Shown in pieces: positions 13,195 through 26,600 of a stretch of DNA of 64,000 nt. Below the pieces are notes generated by a model. The model had not been told where the DNA came from, searched no databases, and saw only the letters and a program-made list of their open reading frames with translations. The stretch's first letter is position 1; each line of letters starts with the position of its first letter. The position numbers were made by a program, and so were the translations under genes. Location of the stretch: contig BEXV01000008.1 of the NCBI GenBank assembly GCA_003118195.1, forward strand, positions 208,796-272,795. Direction: 5' to 3'. This DNA comes from Hemicentrotus pulcherrimus (lineage: Eukaryota; Echinodermata; Echinoidea; Camarodonta; Strongylocentrotidae).

Positions 13195-13390
13195 GTAGTC
13201 CCATATACATCATTCTGTGTACAGTGCTTGCCAAGATTTGGCAAAATTTCTTATCATTTTGATGATTCCAGAACCTTGCAATACACACGAATACTTATTT
13301 ACTAGATGATCAACCTTTTCTGATAGATTCCACACCGTTTCTTTCACGATGCAATTACATGACCAGAACTCAACTTTATCTTTAAGTCCA
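13195..13390 (+). repeat. Dispersed ~190-bp repeat, copy A
   Basis: It starts GTAGTCCCATATACATC and contains CTTATCATTTTGATGATTCC and GATGATCAACCTTTTCTGAT, ending near CTTTATCTTTAAG. The same blocks recur in order at 52821-53010 (same orientation) and inverted at 20128-20327, so this is an interspersed repeat family. No transposase or clear terminal inverted repeat is visible. The copies differ by small indels, for example ACACACGAATACTTATTT here where copy C has GATGCTAGATG. Confidence 0.85.
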
Positions 13391-13648
13391 AGTGTTAGCA
13401 TAAGATAAAATGAAATGATGAAGGAGAGAAGTTTCTTGCTTTAACTTCCAGCAGTTGTTATTAGGTCATGAAGTTTTGACGTACATTACCTGATAACGTC
13501 TTTATCAATTGGTAATTAAGAATAATAATCCGTACAATAGCGTTTCAAAGGCAATGGGCAGAAGAGTTTACAAGGAAGTAAAATGAATTTATACATACAA
13601 ACCTTTTTTAAAAGTTGTAATATCTCTCTTTTATCTCTATTCCCCTTC

Positions 13649-13757
13649 TCTCTCTCTCTCTCGATATGTATAATAAAACATATAAAGAGGGAGAGAATGA
13701 AATAGAGCAAGAAAGAGAGACAGAGAGAGTATATGGGAAACAGACAGAAAGACAATA
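13649..13757. repeat. Facing (CT)n and (GA)n tracts
   Basis: A CT run (about 13649-13663) is followed after about 25 bases by a GA-rich run (about 13687-13757), so the two could pair as an imperfect hairpin. Confidence 0.7.
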
Positions 13758-14170
13758 GGGGATAGGTAATCATTAAAAAAAGATCAATATATTTTAAAAT
13801 ATGTTAATAATTGTCTTGTCATGTGTGGGACTGCTATCTTTTACACCCTACAGCTATGAAGAGATAGACATTGGAGAGACAGACGGACCAACAGAGAGAA
13901 TGACAGAGAGTGGTGGGGATAGAGATAAAAGAGAGATATTAAAACTTGCAATAAGTTTGTTAACCACAAGCAATGCCAACAGTCAGTCACACGTTTTTGC
14001 ACTGAGGCATGACTGAGTTTCCGAGTCGGATTTATGGGGGAAAATGCAGCTAGGAACGACAAACTACTTTCCTGTGTTAGTTCAAGAGGGAGAAGTAATC
14101 ATAACTCTTAGGACTTCGCCTTTAAAGGTTGAGCCAACAATTTTTCAAATCCAAATTATCCTTCTTCGGT

Positions 14171-14187
14171 AAAAAAAAAAAAAAAAA
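14171..14187. repeat. Poly-A run, 17 bases
   Basis: An isolated homopolymer. A retroposon tail is possible, but no element could be traced upstream. Confidence 0.8.
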
Positions 14188-17100
14188 TAGTTATGCTCTA
14201 GTTGCAGTCACATCTTATTACACCGGAAATGGAACAAAATAATTTTTACCCATTTATAAAGGTACAGGACAATATTTTCTTAATTTTTATATTCGTTATA
14301 ATTCAAATGAAAATTATTTTTTTCCTTTTCATTTGACTGTTTGCATATCAATTAACACAAATTGGTCATATTTCGTTCTTATGATTTATAAATAAGCACT
14401 CAACCCATTCATCATGATGATTCTGGTAGAGTTTGATAAAGTGAGATGTCCTTCAAAATATAATTTACATTGAAGCCATATTTGAAGAAGTTACTAAACA
14501 TTGTTTATTTTGATAAGGACTTTTACATTTATTGATATAAAACAATTTTCTTTCTAATTTTCTTTCTGCAATCGTCTATTTACAAATCTTTTTATTTCAA
14601 GCACAACTCGCAAAATCGTTCAAATATATCAGTATGTGAACCATCTGATGCCTATGTGATTTCATTCGCAAGCTGTACAAATAAATCCATATCATGTGAA
14701 GGAGTTTGTCATCCTTTAAAGTTTTGAGTAAACTATTGATGGCAGTGCAGTGAACCAGGGAACTACTGTCGGAAAAGCTGATAGAATGAGTAATACTCGC
14801 TATACACGAATAGACATCATTGACTTTTACAATCATTCTAAACAGACTTTCACATGACATACATTCTCTATCGAAGAAAAAGGCAACACAGAGCGCGGTG
14901 CGGAGAATGACTTTGCATTATTGAAAATTGAAATATTGTAATATTTTAAGATGAGATTAAGCAGATTTCAATGAAATAATCGTCATAATACAAACTTAAT
15001 CATTAACAAAATATATTTGTCCATCAGTCCATGATATACCTGTACGTCTGGAGGAGAAAAATTTGTCATATATTTCGTGAAAAATGTATGTAACAACCCG
15101 AATAATGCCAATAGAATGACAGTTTCTCGTAATTTGTTTATTGCTTGTCTTGATTTGTTTGCTTTTCCTAAAATGTTTAACTTAAGGGTTAATTGATTAA
15201 TCACAAGAATGATTTACTCAATGGAGTAAAACGACGAAAGATTCTAGAGAGCATTTGTATCAAAAGTTTTCAAAAGATCAGGGTGTTTTTTTCCACTCTT
15301 ACAGTCGTCGCTTGTATAATGATAAGGAGATGGTAATAAGATGATACATCCATTCTCTAAAATACTGTGGTCAAATTACGAAGACCCTGGATGCCTCAAC
15401 ATTTTATGTTTCCGTTTTTAAAAATGGAAAAGCAAAACACGATTGCTAGAATTTTATTTGAAAATGGAAAGAAAAATCATTAGGATACTTTTTAATTATG
15501 GAAGTTACTTTTGATTGAATTTCATTTTTGATGACAATCTAATGCNTCCTTTTTTTTGGTGGGGGGGGGGTATTCCTGTGGATGATGGCTCGTTTGACAC
15601 GGCTCACCAAGGGAAATTCCTGAACATCAATCCTAAAGACTTAATTTGCACCACGCCGTTATAAATCGTCGGAAACGGGGAGAAGTTTTGGGAAGATGGA
15701 CACGGACGTGATTTCAACATACACAAACAGGAAACCCAGCTGTTACAATTTTCCACGATAAATCTCCTCTGGTGTATTATCTTTAACTTTGTTTTGGTCT
15801 TACCTGAAACTTTTCTCTCACTTTGCTTCCATGATAATTACCCCTCTCAAACCTAGAATGGGTGCACTTTTGAACTGTTTACTTGTTTCCATGCAAAAAA
15901 AAGAAAGATGGATGGACACTTAAAGATCAGAGGGGAAAGCCGCTTCTATTTGTGTCTGATGATAATCACTTTCTAGTTGAATATTCTTCATGGTTCTCTT
16001 CATTCTGGGGTGTACTTTGGAAGGTGAACGCTGTCATGGCAACGGAATTTATCAAAGATGAGTGAGAAGTGATTGGAGGCTCGCCTGTTTATTGCTTTAA
16101 AGCGGATGGACATTCTCGACGATGTCATGTTTGCACGCAGTGTCATCACGCGTCCGTTGTCTGCTGAAATCTAGGGAGAGAGAAGAAGAAGAAAAAAATC
16201 CTCCTCCCCCACCAAAAATTTGTGACATCCCCCGGTCAAAGGCCAAAGCCATCAATATTTTCCCTGTGTCGCTTGTTTGGTTAAGTTGTGCCATTGTTTT
16301 CTGAGCCAGCCCGTAAATATTTGTTAATCTTTCACAAACTTATAAATAATCCCAGGGGATGTGGAGAGCGCAGTTTTTAGCCAATGACACGGTGTGCACG
16401 TTCAGGTTCACGATTTATCGATTTCAAACATCCAACTTGACAATCCCATTTTCACGATGGGAGCTGAGAGGAGAGGAACTTTGCTCAACTCCTTTCTCCA
16501 TCTCTCTCTCTCTCATCTTTCGGTGATTTACGATGATCCTCGGTGTGCATTTGTAAAATATAAAGGGGCAAAAGGGTTCCGCGTCTTTTTTCTCTCTCTC
16601 CTTTCCTTCCTCTTCGTCAGATGCATTTGGACTGGTACGTGATGAAAGTTATAAAACTAGCTAAATAAACACGGATTCTCAGGTGTGGGGATGATAAATC
16701 ATTGTGAAAGACACCGATGGACATATTTCTTTGGGGTTTAGATGGATCTCGGGGTTTTACCATTATTTATATGAAGCTTGCTCTGAAGGGCTTGATAGAG
16801 CCATATACGCTCTCTTTCCAAACCTCGTTCTCTTGAAATTAAACAGATCGCATATGTGAAGGAAAACACTCCGATCCAGACGTCAATCAGCATTTGTACT
16901 GAATATAGACATTTACGAATATGACATATGCCTTTCAGAAAGAAGTTCATGATGGGCCTGCCTGTATATTTGCTTTTGCTTTACCTGGCTTCATAGCAAT
17001 ATGGTGTTTTTTTTAGATGAATGGCGGGTAATGGATGAATAGAAAAAATATAATCGGACGACATTTATCAATTCATATAAATAGTTGAACATAAAAACGA

Positions 17101-17940
17101 TGTTCCACATGTAAAAAGGTTCATCTCATTGACCGTACAATTCATCACAATTTTTTGGATCCAGGGTTTTATCATCTAATACTAACATGACAAACTTTTG
17201 TAAATAAATGACACACAGACTATTTTAGTGAGTGGTCAATTATATCCCTTTCATTTTTTCTTTCATTTATATTGCCCTTGTTAAATATAAAACCAGTTTT
17301 CAATAAATCATTTCAAGTATGTACATTTATTCATTTGGCTATATTGCAAAGAGAATCACCAAAGCACATCGCGGATTGGGGTACAGATGGCTCCACGGTT
17401 CAAATGTATCTTATTAACATCGTATCCGCATATTTCAAAACATTCAAAAGAGGGCGCACCTGAAAAGTTACATTTTTAGCATGCTAGATATTTTCTCCGC
17501 AAAATGTGTCAAATATTTGAAGTAATGCAGATTTTAGATGAAGGACTTCTGTTGAGATGAAAAGCTATATTGAAACTGATGCTCCGTTATTTCGTCTTAA
17601 AAGACAGGACTGCTGGTATATCAGTAAATGTAAAGGCTTAAGTTCCTCGCTATTTAGCACATAAAATAATAAAAAAACACTAATACATTATCTGCTTAAT
17701 TGTTATAATTTTCTGTTGCTTCCAGTCCGTATTTTCTAGTGTGTGTGTGTGTGTTTTACTTAGTATACAAACTGCAATAGTACACATGCACTCGCTAACT
17801 CGTTAATGTGTAAATTACTTGTTAAACAAATCGCCCTTTGGTGTCAATAACACTCGTTAAATTTGAGAGTTATTTTGTGATGGATAGAAAGGGTCATAAA
17901 GCATTCACTCCCTCTACGGAATGATAGGTTAATGAGGTGA

Positions 17941-18360
17941 TGATATGAGGTGGCAAAAGACTTGACTTTAGGCCACAAGCTCGTTCGAGCTACAATGGGG
18001 ATCGCGTATAAACAACATCATCCTTCTCATATATCATCTTGCCAACCCCTTGACTCCACGCTGCCCATCTCGCCTTACTCGAGCTCACTCTGGTCGAGTG
18101 ATGCGGACATCTTTCTTTTATTTTCCTCCATGATCTCGCTGACCGTCTAAACGATGGTGGTGACGTTTTGGCCGAACAAAACACGATGAGGTTTGGTGCT
18201 GACAAATTTGGCCGACTGACCATTGGGTTGTCTTTTGACAGACACGTACTAACGATGCTTTGATCTTTCTGGTCATGCCCTCTTATACACGTTGGAGTAG
18301 TGGCCAAGGATACTGTGCAAACTGATCCCACTGCCCAAATCCAAATTTTAGTTTGGTGGA
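17941..18360. other. GC-elevated island, possible regulatory DNA
   Basis: It is more GC-rich than its flanks, with opposing open frames of 66 codons (+, 17950-18150) and 113 codons (-, 17990-18331) that overlap each other. Neither looks like a known protein. Elevated GC lowers stop frequency and explains the frames. It could be a conserved regulatory element. Confidence 0.25.
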
Positions 18361-18604
18361 CAACCCCTTTGGTTACATGAATCGAGTGGTTATTGCCTTT
18401 ATCATGTTATGTATTCAGCCTTTACTGTGACCCTGTAAATTTAGATTCCGAACAGTCAACTAAATTCAAAGCATTTCTGTTTCAGTAATTTTAATGATGT
18501 TGCCGTCTCCCTGGTCTTTCTTATTGTGGAGGAAATAGAGATAGAAACAAAGCTAAATTATTTAAGCATTTAATGTAATTTCGCTGTCGACAACATAGAG
18601 TTAT

Positions 18605-18700
18605 ATGTATCTGTGATTGAATTTGAATTTGAATTTATTAAAATAACATCGTCACAGGGTATAGGTATTATGAAATTTCGTTACAGATAATTACAAACAA
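18605..18700 (-). mobile_element. Possible LINE 3' tail (minus strand)
   Basis: On the minus strand the segment reads ...CATAATACC...GACGATGTTATTTTAATAAATTCAAATTCAAATTC. It ends in a tandem AAATTC pattern typical of the 3' ends of CR1/L2-like non-LTR retrotransposons in invertebrates. No reverse transcriptase sequence was seen. Confidence 0.4.
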
Positions 18701-18879
18701 AAGATGATTGTGTAGGTAACACAAATATTTAATTCGGAAATCATTGCAGTAATATTTAACTTCTAATTCCATCAATATGCTTCTGAAATGAAATATAATA
18801 TTTGAAATATGAATCTCAAGCAGTGTGAATAAATATTTTGGTGATCACGATTCATTCACATCACAATCTTCTCTCTCTG

Positions 18880-19330
18880 CACCAGTTCCAGTCCGAGGAG
18901 TCCAGGGATTTGACTGGACTTTCCCTGACCCTATCACAAGGACGGTGTGACCAAAATGACCACCGCCGTGTCAAGAATGTCCGCATAACTTTCCCTGGAT
19001 GTCCGAGTCATTAGACTAATCATTTAGGTTGTCCCCCTCCCAGGTCCCCCTCCCCGTGCCATGCCCGGGAGGAAGGTGGACCGACCCACACCCGGGCTCG
19101 GTGGTCTGCAGATCAATCACCGTTAACTGACCATTATCGAAGGTTACCAACACTGCCTACACCGTTAGAAAAAGGACGAGAAATTGGTGTCCACTTGTCG
19201 CTCGGCTTTTGTTTCAAGATCCCTCTCGGATTAATGCTAATGATAACACAAGTGTAAGCGATGAGCTGTTTGGAGTGAATTATCGGCAAGTCCTTGCTGG
19301 GGGCGCTACGGGCGAGACCGCGGCGTCATG
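18880..19330. promoter_or_regulatory. GC-rich candidate cis-regulatory module
   Basis: A sharp GC-rich island in AT-rich surroundings. It has C-rich KLF/SP-like sequence (CAGGTCCCCCTCCCC near 19040), a CCCGGGCT run, GATA-type sequences (TTATCG near 19133 and 19280, TGATAACA near 19240) and a CTCF-like core GCTGGGGGCGCTA (about 19296-19308). No coding pattern was recognised. The motif content suggests an enhancer or insulator, but motifs of this length also occur by chance. Confidence 0.3.
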
Positions 19331-20127
19331 TATCTAGAACAATGGGCGATCGAACATTCTTGCTGTCATTCTTCTGTCACTCAAGCAAGCAGAGGAATGT
19401 ATCAGGTTTACTACAGAGCTGGTTCAGCAGGAATTCCCCTCCAAAAACAGGAAACAAGAACACAAGAAAAAGGACAAACGAGTAAACGGAAAAAAAGGAA
19501 AAAAAGAAAGGGGGCGAAAAATATGCGTAAAATAGAAGAAGAGGGGCACTCTTCTCACTTGAAGGAGGCCGATCAGTTTCAGGCTATTCATACAATATGC
19601 ATCAATTCAAACATTTTAGTAAATGATATCACCATAACATCCCTCAGCTAGCCATACTATAATATATTTAGGCTAACAGACGGTTATTTGTAAAGGCTTA
19701 TTTCAATATGTCGCGATTATTCAATTAATAAGAATATTAAATCATTACTTCTTTAGCCATTAGTATTGCCAATATATGCAGCTTTGGGAAATATATTTGA
19801 ACGTATTTAGATCTGGAAAAAAAAAAAGAAATCTTAACGAATATCTATTTTACACATAATTATACATAAAATGCACATTTCACAGTGTATTATAAAATTG
19901 AGAATACATTGTAAATAACGAAAATGAAAAAGAATCGCAGGAGTATTGTGCTTTTTCTCAAATATTTCAATGCGCATTACATACACGCATGCGCATAAAG
20001 TGAATTATCGTACCTGCGTTATGACATATAATCGTAAACTGAAAAGCAATGATCACATGACGTTATTTGACCATTCAATCAAATCACAGATTATGCCAAT
20101 ATCTACTTTATTTGAAACCCACTAAAA
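19331..20127. other. AT-rich non-coding DNA
   Basis: A lysine-rich open frame (19328-19651) is driven by A-rich sequence. An imperfect NRF1-like CGCATGCGCA occurs at about 19985-19994. Nothing else was seen. Confidence 0.5.
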
Positions 20128-20327
20128 TTAAAGATAAAGTTGAGTTCTGGTCATGCGGTTGCATTGTGAAAGAAAAGGTGTGGAATCGATCAGAAAAAGT
20201 TGATCATGTAACATATATTGGTGTGTACTGCAAGGTTCTGAGTCATCAAAAATTATAAAAAAAATTGGCCCAGTCTTGGTAAGTAAGTAACACGCAACTG
20301 TACACAGAAAGATGTATATAGAACTAC
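20128..20327 (-). repeat. Dispersed ~190-bp repeat, copy B (inverted)
   Basis: It is the reverse complement of the family seen at 13195-13390 and 52821-53010. It begins TTAAAGATAAAGTTGAGTTC and carries GGTTGCATTGTGAAAGAAA and CGATCAGAAAAAGTTGATCA, ending near GATGTATATAGAACTAC. The two plus-oriented copies and this one align over most of their length. Confidence 0.85.
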
Positions 20328-20680
20328 ACAAAAATGTGGCATAAAAATCGGGCCTCTTTTCTAAGCTTTTCATTACTTGCCATATGCATTTGAAGAGTCA
20401 GAGTTTTCAACATTTTTTTATCTGATGTTCTTCCACACTGTCTTGCATAAAAACAATGGTAATGCTCTCAAATTAATTTTTCACCTCTCCCAATAACTTA
20501 ACCTTCACTTTATTGAACAGATTCGTGCAATACTTGGAGATGCGATTATATTCTCTTTTTTTTTTGTTGCTCGATGAAATCAATGTAGAACTGATTTGAC
20601 ATTTGTTCCAGCGACAATTATATTGCTCAGGGCCTGATTTCGTCACAAGTATAGGGTCAATATGGTTGCAATTTTGTTTA

Positions 20681-20700
20681 AGGTTAGGGTTATGGTTAGG
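20681..20700. repeat. Short degenerate TTAGGG-like run
   Basis: AGGTTAGGGTTATGGTTAGG. It resembles the TTAGGG telomere unit of deuterostomes. With three units and mismatches it is at most a small interstitial remnant. Confidence 0.4.
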
Positions 20701-20917
20701 ATTACTGTTGGGGTATATTTTATATGGTCCAGGATGAGGTTAAGAATTTGGTCAGTGAAGAACATTACCGGATAGCAATAATCACGCAGGAGCATGTGTC
20801 GGACAACCCTGACAAATATCGGTCGGGGAGAGTAGGGGAGAAGAGAAAGAGAGAGAGAGACAATTAATGTGTCACAAATCCAACTACTGCCCCCCCCCTT
20901 TTTTTTAATTTGTGTGT

Positions 20918-20920
<3 letters not shown>

Positions 20921-20952
<32 letters not shown>

Positions 20953-20957
20953 TTCTC
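20921..20957. repeat. (CT)n microsatellite
   Basis: A CT run with one CCCT interruption, close downstream of a C8/T9 homopolymer block at about 20890-20907. Confidence 0.85.
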
Positions 20958-22481
20958 ATTCTCTTATTTGCCAGATTGACATGTTAAGAAAAACAGAAAA
21001 CGTGCAACGATTTAATAAGGAGTATTGATGGTTCAAGAAGGAAAAGAAATACAGTGAGCTGAAATTTAGAAGTCAAGATCAAACTCAAAATAAGATGGAA
21101 ATGAAAGAATACGCCTGAGGTGATGCGGAAATCTAACTCAGGTCTATGGCGTGAAGAGAGTCTATCCGTTTGTTATTTGTTTTTGCGAGAAGGAAATCAA
21201 ATATTTCATCACCATTCGATCGGTCTTTAAAGGTATTAATGAAGAAAGAGGAAAAAGGGTGAGTACTGCCAGACATTAGTGGAAGAATCCCGAAAGGAAC
21301 TGATTTGGAAACAAGACTTCGCGAAAACAAGAATAAAAAAAGGAGTTCGTCTGTGGTATTTTAAAAGGCGATAAATATCTTCGAGTTCCCCTTTGATTGT
21401 ACCTCTGTACTCTTTTATAACTTTTCAAAAGCTTTAGAAAATTAATATACTCATTCAAAACTTCTGTCACCTCACCTCTAAAAGCGCATAGCCTTTGTAA
21501 CCCATCGAATTTGATGTTGTCTGTTTGGTGACGAAGGAGGTGGAGGGGGGGGGGCGTATCAAACTAAAACCTGTCTTTACAGATGTCCATCATATTTTGA
21601 AATGTTTGTCATTCTCATAATCCGGATAATCATCGTCTAGAATTGTCGACGTTGTTTAATACTCATTATCGGTCTTCAAATGTTTAGGAACGGATGTAAC
21701 CAGTATTATTCCACAATAGCGTGTTAAACATCCGACATGACGACGATCATCTTCATATTTGCGCAGGTGTCGAATCTGCAAGGACTAACATCGTACTAGA
21801 TCATTCAAACATGGCGTAAGCGGATCGACTTTCACCTTTTTTTTAGAGGCAAAGTTACAAAGTGTCAATCGTTCACAAATTTCACATTTTTAAAGAATAT
21901 CTTGAAATACTGCATAGAGCAGTTCGTATTATATGATACTTTAAAAAATTGAAACTAGACTAGAACCATCGGGCAAAGTAAAGGTACAATGTATGCACTT
22001 TAGCATGGAGTAAAAAACAAACATTTGTGAATAGCTTTATATTACTAGTCTAAAATCCTGAGCATATCTTAATAGGTAAACAAAATTAGAGGGTCTCACA
22101 TTATGTGAAATATCTTTCTTCCTTCACAATTTTTTTTAATAATTTTCAAAACTAAACTACCTTCTTAGTCTTTGAGTACTCATCAGCCCTTCCAAATCTT
22201 CGCTAACATGAGCAAAGCCTGGCGAGAAACACAACACCCGAACAGCATGTTGACTAATTAATGAGATTGGAAGTGGAAATCTTATCATTCGTTCAAGGGA
22301 ACTATCGAGGAAAAATCCTGCGCCGGTTCTACTCAAAGTTTCAGTCTTCGGCGATGAGAGGACGTGACTACAGGGTTATAGCAAGAGAAAGAATCAACTT
22401 TTTAATGTTTTTGTTCATATTTTGTTTTCTCTCTTACCTCTCATGTGCCTTAAATGATCTCTCTTTCTTTCTATGTATCCC

Positions 22482-22699
22482 TCTCACCCCCTCTCTCTCT
22501 CCCTCTCCCTCTCTCTTTCTCTCTCTCACTCTCACTTTTCATCTCTCTCTAATGATCCCGCATAATATGTTTATTTATGCTTGTTGGGTTTTTCATCTCT
22601 TTTTGGTTTTCTTTTGCTCCACATTATTTTTCTATAATGTGTTTAGCTTTCTGATTATAATAGAAAAGGAAAATACACACACATACATGTATACATACA

Positions 22700-22738
<39 letters not shown>

Positions 22739-22739
22739 A
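22482..22739. repeat. CT-rich block and compound (CT)n(CA)n microsatellite
   Basis: An imperfect CT-rich block lies at 22482-22550. A compound (CT)n then (CA)n array lies at 22700-22739. Together they give a 177-codon open frame with SLSLS and THTHTH stretches that is not a real protein. Confidence 0.9.
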
Positions 22740-23400
22740 TTGTACTAAACATGATCGCAAAGAATTTCAAAAATCGACCTTAGTCATCCAATAGCCTTGT
22801 CCATCACATTTTCAAACGTTCAATAATTACAATGACGCATTACGTAATCCAAATATGATTTAATTGAGACATATTAGCGTGACTAAAGGGTATAACTATT
22901 GACAATTTCTGCTTATTTTTCGAAATTGTTTACGATCTTGCTATAAATGCTCCAGTAATGAGGTCTTCATTTGGGCCCGATAAGTACCATCTTTATTTTT
23001 CTCACTTTAGAATATGAAAGACATGATTTCATGAATCTTTAATATTTCATTTTTCAAACTGTTAATACGAATATAATGTTCATATTCCATTTTATCGTCT
23101 GTTTGTGTCTTTTCCTAGTATTATCCATTCCCCAATTGTTTTCGTTATCTTGTAATTTTTCATAACAGTTGTAATTCTTATTTTTATATTTCACTACCCA
23201 TGGGGACCCCTTGACAAATTTACATTTGGGTTGATATTCACAGGAGGACGTTTTAAAAATAACTTTTAGACAGTTTCTCACGAAACACGTGTTTATATAA
23301 TACAGAAATAGAGATTTCCTTTCAGACAAAGCTGATCTGTATAATTATGACCGAATCGAGAAAATATCAGAAGGAAATAAACAAGCAGAGAAGAGAAACT

Positions 23401-23660
23401 CTCTATCGCGTGATCCTTAGTGAATGCACCGTTCCCACGTAGAGTGTGTCATTTGACAGGGTCTGTCGTCTGGTGTTTCAACCCCTTTCATTTTTGGCGT
23501 CTCTTCGTCATCGCTTTCCCGCGTTTTCCCCTTGCTCAAATGCCTCCCCGCTTTTAAGCCTACCGGAAAATTGCCTTATCGCCAAAAGGTCCGGCAGTTA
23601 AATCCTCCAAATGCTTGCTCACTGAGGGCTGTGTGAAGTGAATGGAAAACCTGTCACAAA
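23401..23660. promoter_or_regulatory. GC-elevated patch with an E2F-type site
   Basis: TTTCCCGC at 23515-23522 matches the E2F core consensus TTTSSCGC. The patch also has CGCGTGATCC and a GCCTTATCGCC sequence containing a GATA core. It is distinct in base composition from its AT-rich flanks. Only motif content supports a regulatory role. Confidence 0.25.
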
Positions 23661-26600
23661 ACATGTGAATGCTTCAGTCTAGAGCAGCTTCAAACAAACA
23701 TGAGTTAATGCACCTCTCTGGAATGATTAAAAATTTCCAGCGAACATTATTTTTTAAAGATACCATAATTCTCTTCGGAGCTGTATTATAGACTTATATC
23801 ATGCTTATGCACACGTATTATATTCTAAATAGTTTTGAAGCTTTAACGGAAGTTATCATAGCAAATTTTTACCCGGAAGTTAAAGGATAGTGATGTAGCA
23901 AAATGAAAGGGATGTAAGATGATCCCTGTCAGGTTTTTGAGATTCTGGAAGTTTAGGGGAAGTCTTTTCGTAGGAAGTATGGCTTTACTACACAGACTTC
24001 TTATTTTCAGGTGCTTTCTTCTTATACCTCCGGTATGGAATGATTACTTCCTCTCAAAAATGAGTCGATGATATTCAGCAAAAACTGTAGTAAATGAAAA
24101 TAATGTAGACATGGATGAGTGTACATGTAGTCAATCATCCTCACTTGAACTATCTGTTTATTTTGTTAGCATTTATTCACTAGTCTTGAATTTAAAAAAA
24201 TTGTCAGTTGCTCTACATAGTTTCCTTTACAGTATTTTTTTTATAAATACCGAATACAGTATTTGTTTTCACATTTGTATCATAAATGGTTTTTCATAAA
24301 ATGGACTATTGATTTGGGTCTATTAGTCTGATAATATTATCTCATTTACCACCAAGAGAAAATGTTAGGCTCCCATTTTTTTTTTAAAGATTAAGTTTTT
24401 AACATTGTCTCATGTTTGTATTTTCCAATAATCTCTTACCTATGTGCAATGCTTTTCGGATTTTGTAAAGGAACATTGAAAACTTTTGTTATATTGTGAT
24501 GAAGTCACTTCATCCAGTCAATATAATTTTTCCAACGAAATTGTTTTCAGAACGCTGCCAAGTTCACGTGATAGTTTATTTTAAAATGCGTTTCAACAGA
24601 ATTCAACATCAACATAAACCTTCAAATACTTGGTCAGTATTAATGACACGATCATTAAGTTACCCTTCGGATTTTCTGAATAATTCATGTTGAATATCAA
24701 GTATGAAGAAAACACAACACACAGTTATTTAAAGCTTGTACACTCACTAATTTCGACGAATCACTTTACGCAGGAGCGATATGAAATTCTAAGCTGTCGA
24801 TAGAGGGCCTCGTGCAAAATGATTTTCTTTTTTTTTCTTCAGCCGAACGTTGCTCTTTTACTCTTGAGAGCTAGATCAATATTGCTCATACACAGACAGT
24901 GATTAATTGAAAGCCTGTGATACCTTGGGATGCTTGCGTGTATATAAGGAATGAAAACAATTTTCTCGAACAGCTTACATGTATGAAATGTCTGTACAGG
25001 GAGAAAGTTATGACATATACATTTTAGAATGGGGTGCTATTCATTCTAATATCAAGCCCCAGTCAAGTAAAACAAAATTGGAAACAGCTACTTTCGAAGC
25101 TGTTAAGGGTATTTTCAACGGTTGTATTTCATTCAGATTTACGAGTTTTTGAATGAACGTTTCTTACTCCACCGAGACACGAGCGATGCCTACGTAGCAA
25201 TTTATTCTTCCTTTCTCTTGTTTTCACTAACGCCCTAAATCTTCTGATGGAACTTTACCTAATGCAGCAACCATTAATAATTCCACTTTCCTCTCCTTTG
25301 TTTACAAATCATTTCCAATCCTAATTTTGAAGTAGGTCGTTACCATCAAGTTTAGCAAGACGCAATGGATATATCATCCTTATTAATGGGCCATCCGGGA
25401 CATATTTCACGCTCAAGTTCGCGAGGGGCCCACGCAAGACTGTCTATATCAAACGTGGAATTAGTTGTCATACAAGACTTTCACATTCTCAGTTAGGAGA
25501 AACCACTTATCAAAATGTTTATCCTTTAACTCATTGTGTAAACATTACCTGATCATAATGAACAACGTTTGAGTTTGATATTACGTAGATTGGAAATGTG
25601 GCTGTTATTATATACAATGAAATTATCAACTGTTTCCCGCCGTAAAACATTAAATGCGTTATCATCATCAGAGATGGAATGAACAAGACAAACAAAAATA
25701 CAATAGTTAATTGCTTGTTTATTTCTAATTTTTTGAGCCTAAAAGATGGGTTTATTGATTTATCAGAAGAAAAATAAATTATGATTGAGATCACCCTATC
25801 TGGTAGGAGAGAGGTGCACAAAAAGAACAGCTACCGGAAAAATTACAAACAAAGTTAATCAGTCAAAGTATTTTAGTCATATTAATGTTCGATCACTATA
25901 ATTTGAAAATCCATTTGACCCGCATGTACAAAGCAATATTGATTTTTTTCACCTAATAAAATAATGTGACTAAACATTGTATTGTGTTTTTCGTTTCCAA
26001 TCTCAATGAAATTGGTATTTCCCGAGATACGCTTATCCGTTAAAGCGGGGTCATACTTGTTTGATATAGTTGATGACGATTTACACATAGGCCTTGGTAA
26101 TTTCAAGCATTAAATTAAAACCGACGCTGCACTAACTGTTTATTATAAGTAACTAGAGAAAATTAACCAGTGGGAATAAAATTCTAAAAACAGAGTAATT
26201 TGAACCGCTTTGGATGAAGCCTATAGAAGAGAGGTGCTCGTCATATCAACCTTTGTGCCTGGCTCACATCGTCTGGCATCAGGTTGCACTTTCTTTAATT
26301 TATGGAATCCGTCCGCGAAGGTCAGGGTTATGAACGGGTCCGTCTCCTCCCCGTTGGTTTAGCGGCCAAGGGCTGCCAAGGGGGTAGTTAAGGTGGGAAG
26401 ACTTAGGACCATCTAGTCTCATACCAAGGCTGAGTTGTTGGGGGATTACTATTGTTCTAGTATTCTAATCAACTAATCTAAAAATAAATCAAATACAGAG
26501 GTAAATTGTCTGTTCAGCATTTAAGAGCTATTAATAATCAGTTTTAATACAGTCTTCGTATATCAGCTGCAATCGATCTGGACACGGAGAACAAGATATT

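Larger units (their letters stand above)
13391..17940. other. AT-rich non-coding DNA
   Basis: Contents: a CT tract and facing GA tract (13649-13757), poly-A of 17 (14171-14187), an N at 15546 beside T and G runs, and a slightly GC-richer patch at 15560-16330. Open frames of 60-87 codons are anonymous. A TG run of 7 units sits near 17741. Confidence 0.55.
20328..23400. other. AT-rich non-coding DNA
   Basis: It holds a short degenerate telomere-like run (20681-20700), GA/CT arrays at 20840-20957 and CT/CA arrays at 22482-22739. The longest open frame of the window (177 codons, 22261-22794) is a product of these CT/CA repeats. Confidence 0.55.

Noticed and set aside
15883..16065. 60-codon frame with protein-like composition
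   Set aside because: It starts in an A-run, lacks splice signals, and lies within chance expectation.
22261..22794. 177-codon open frame, the longest without N
   Set aside because: Its second half is translated CT and CA microsatellite; the first third has no recognisable domain.
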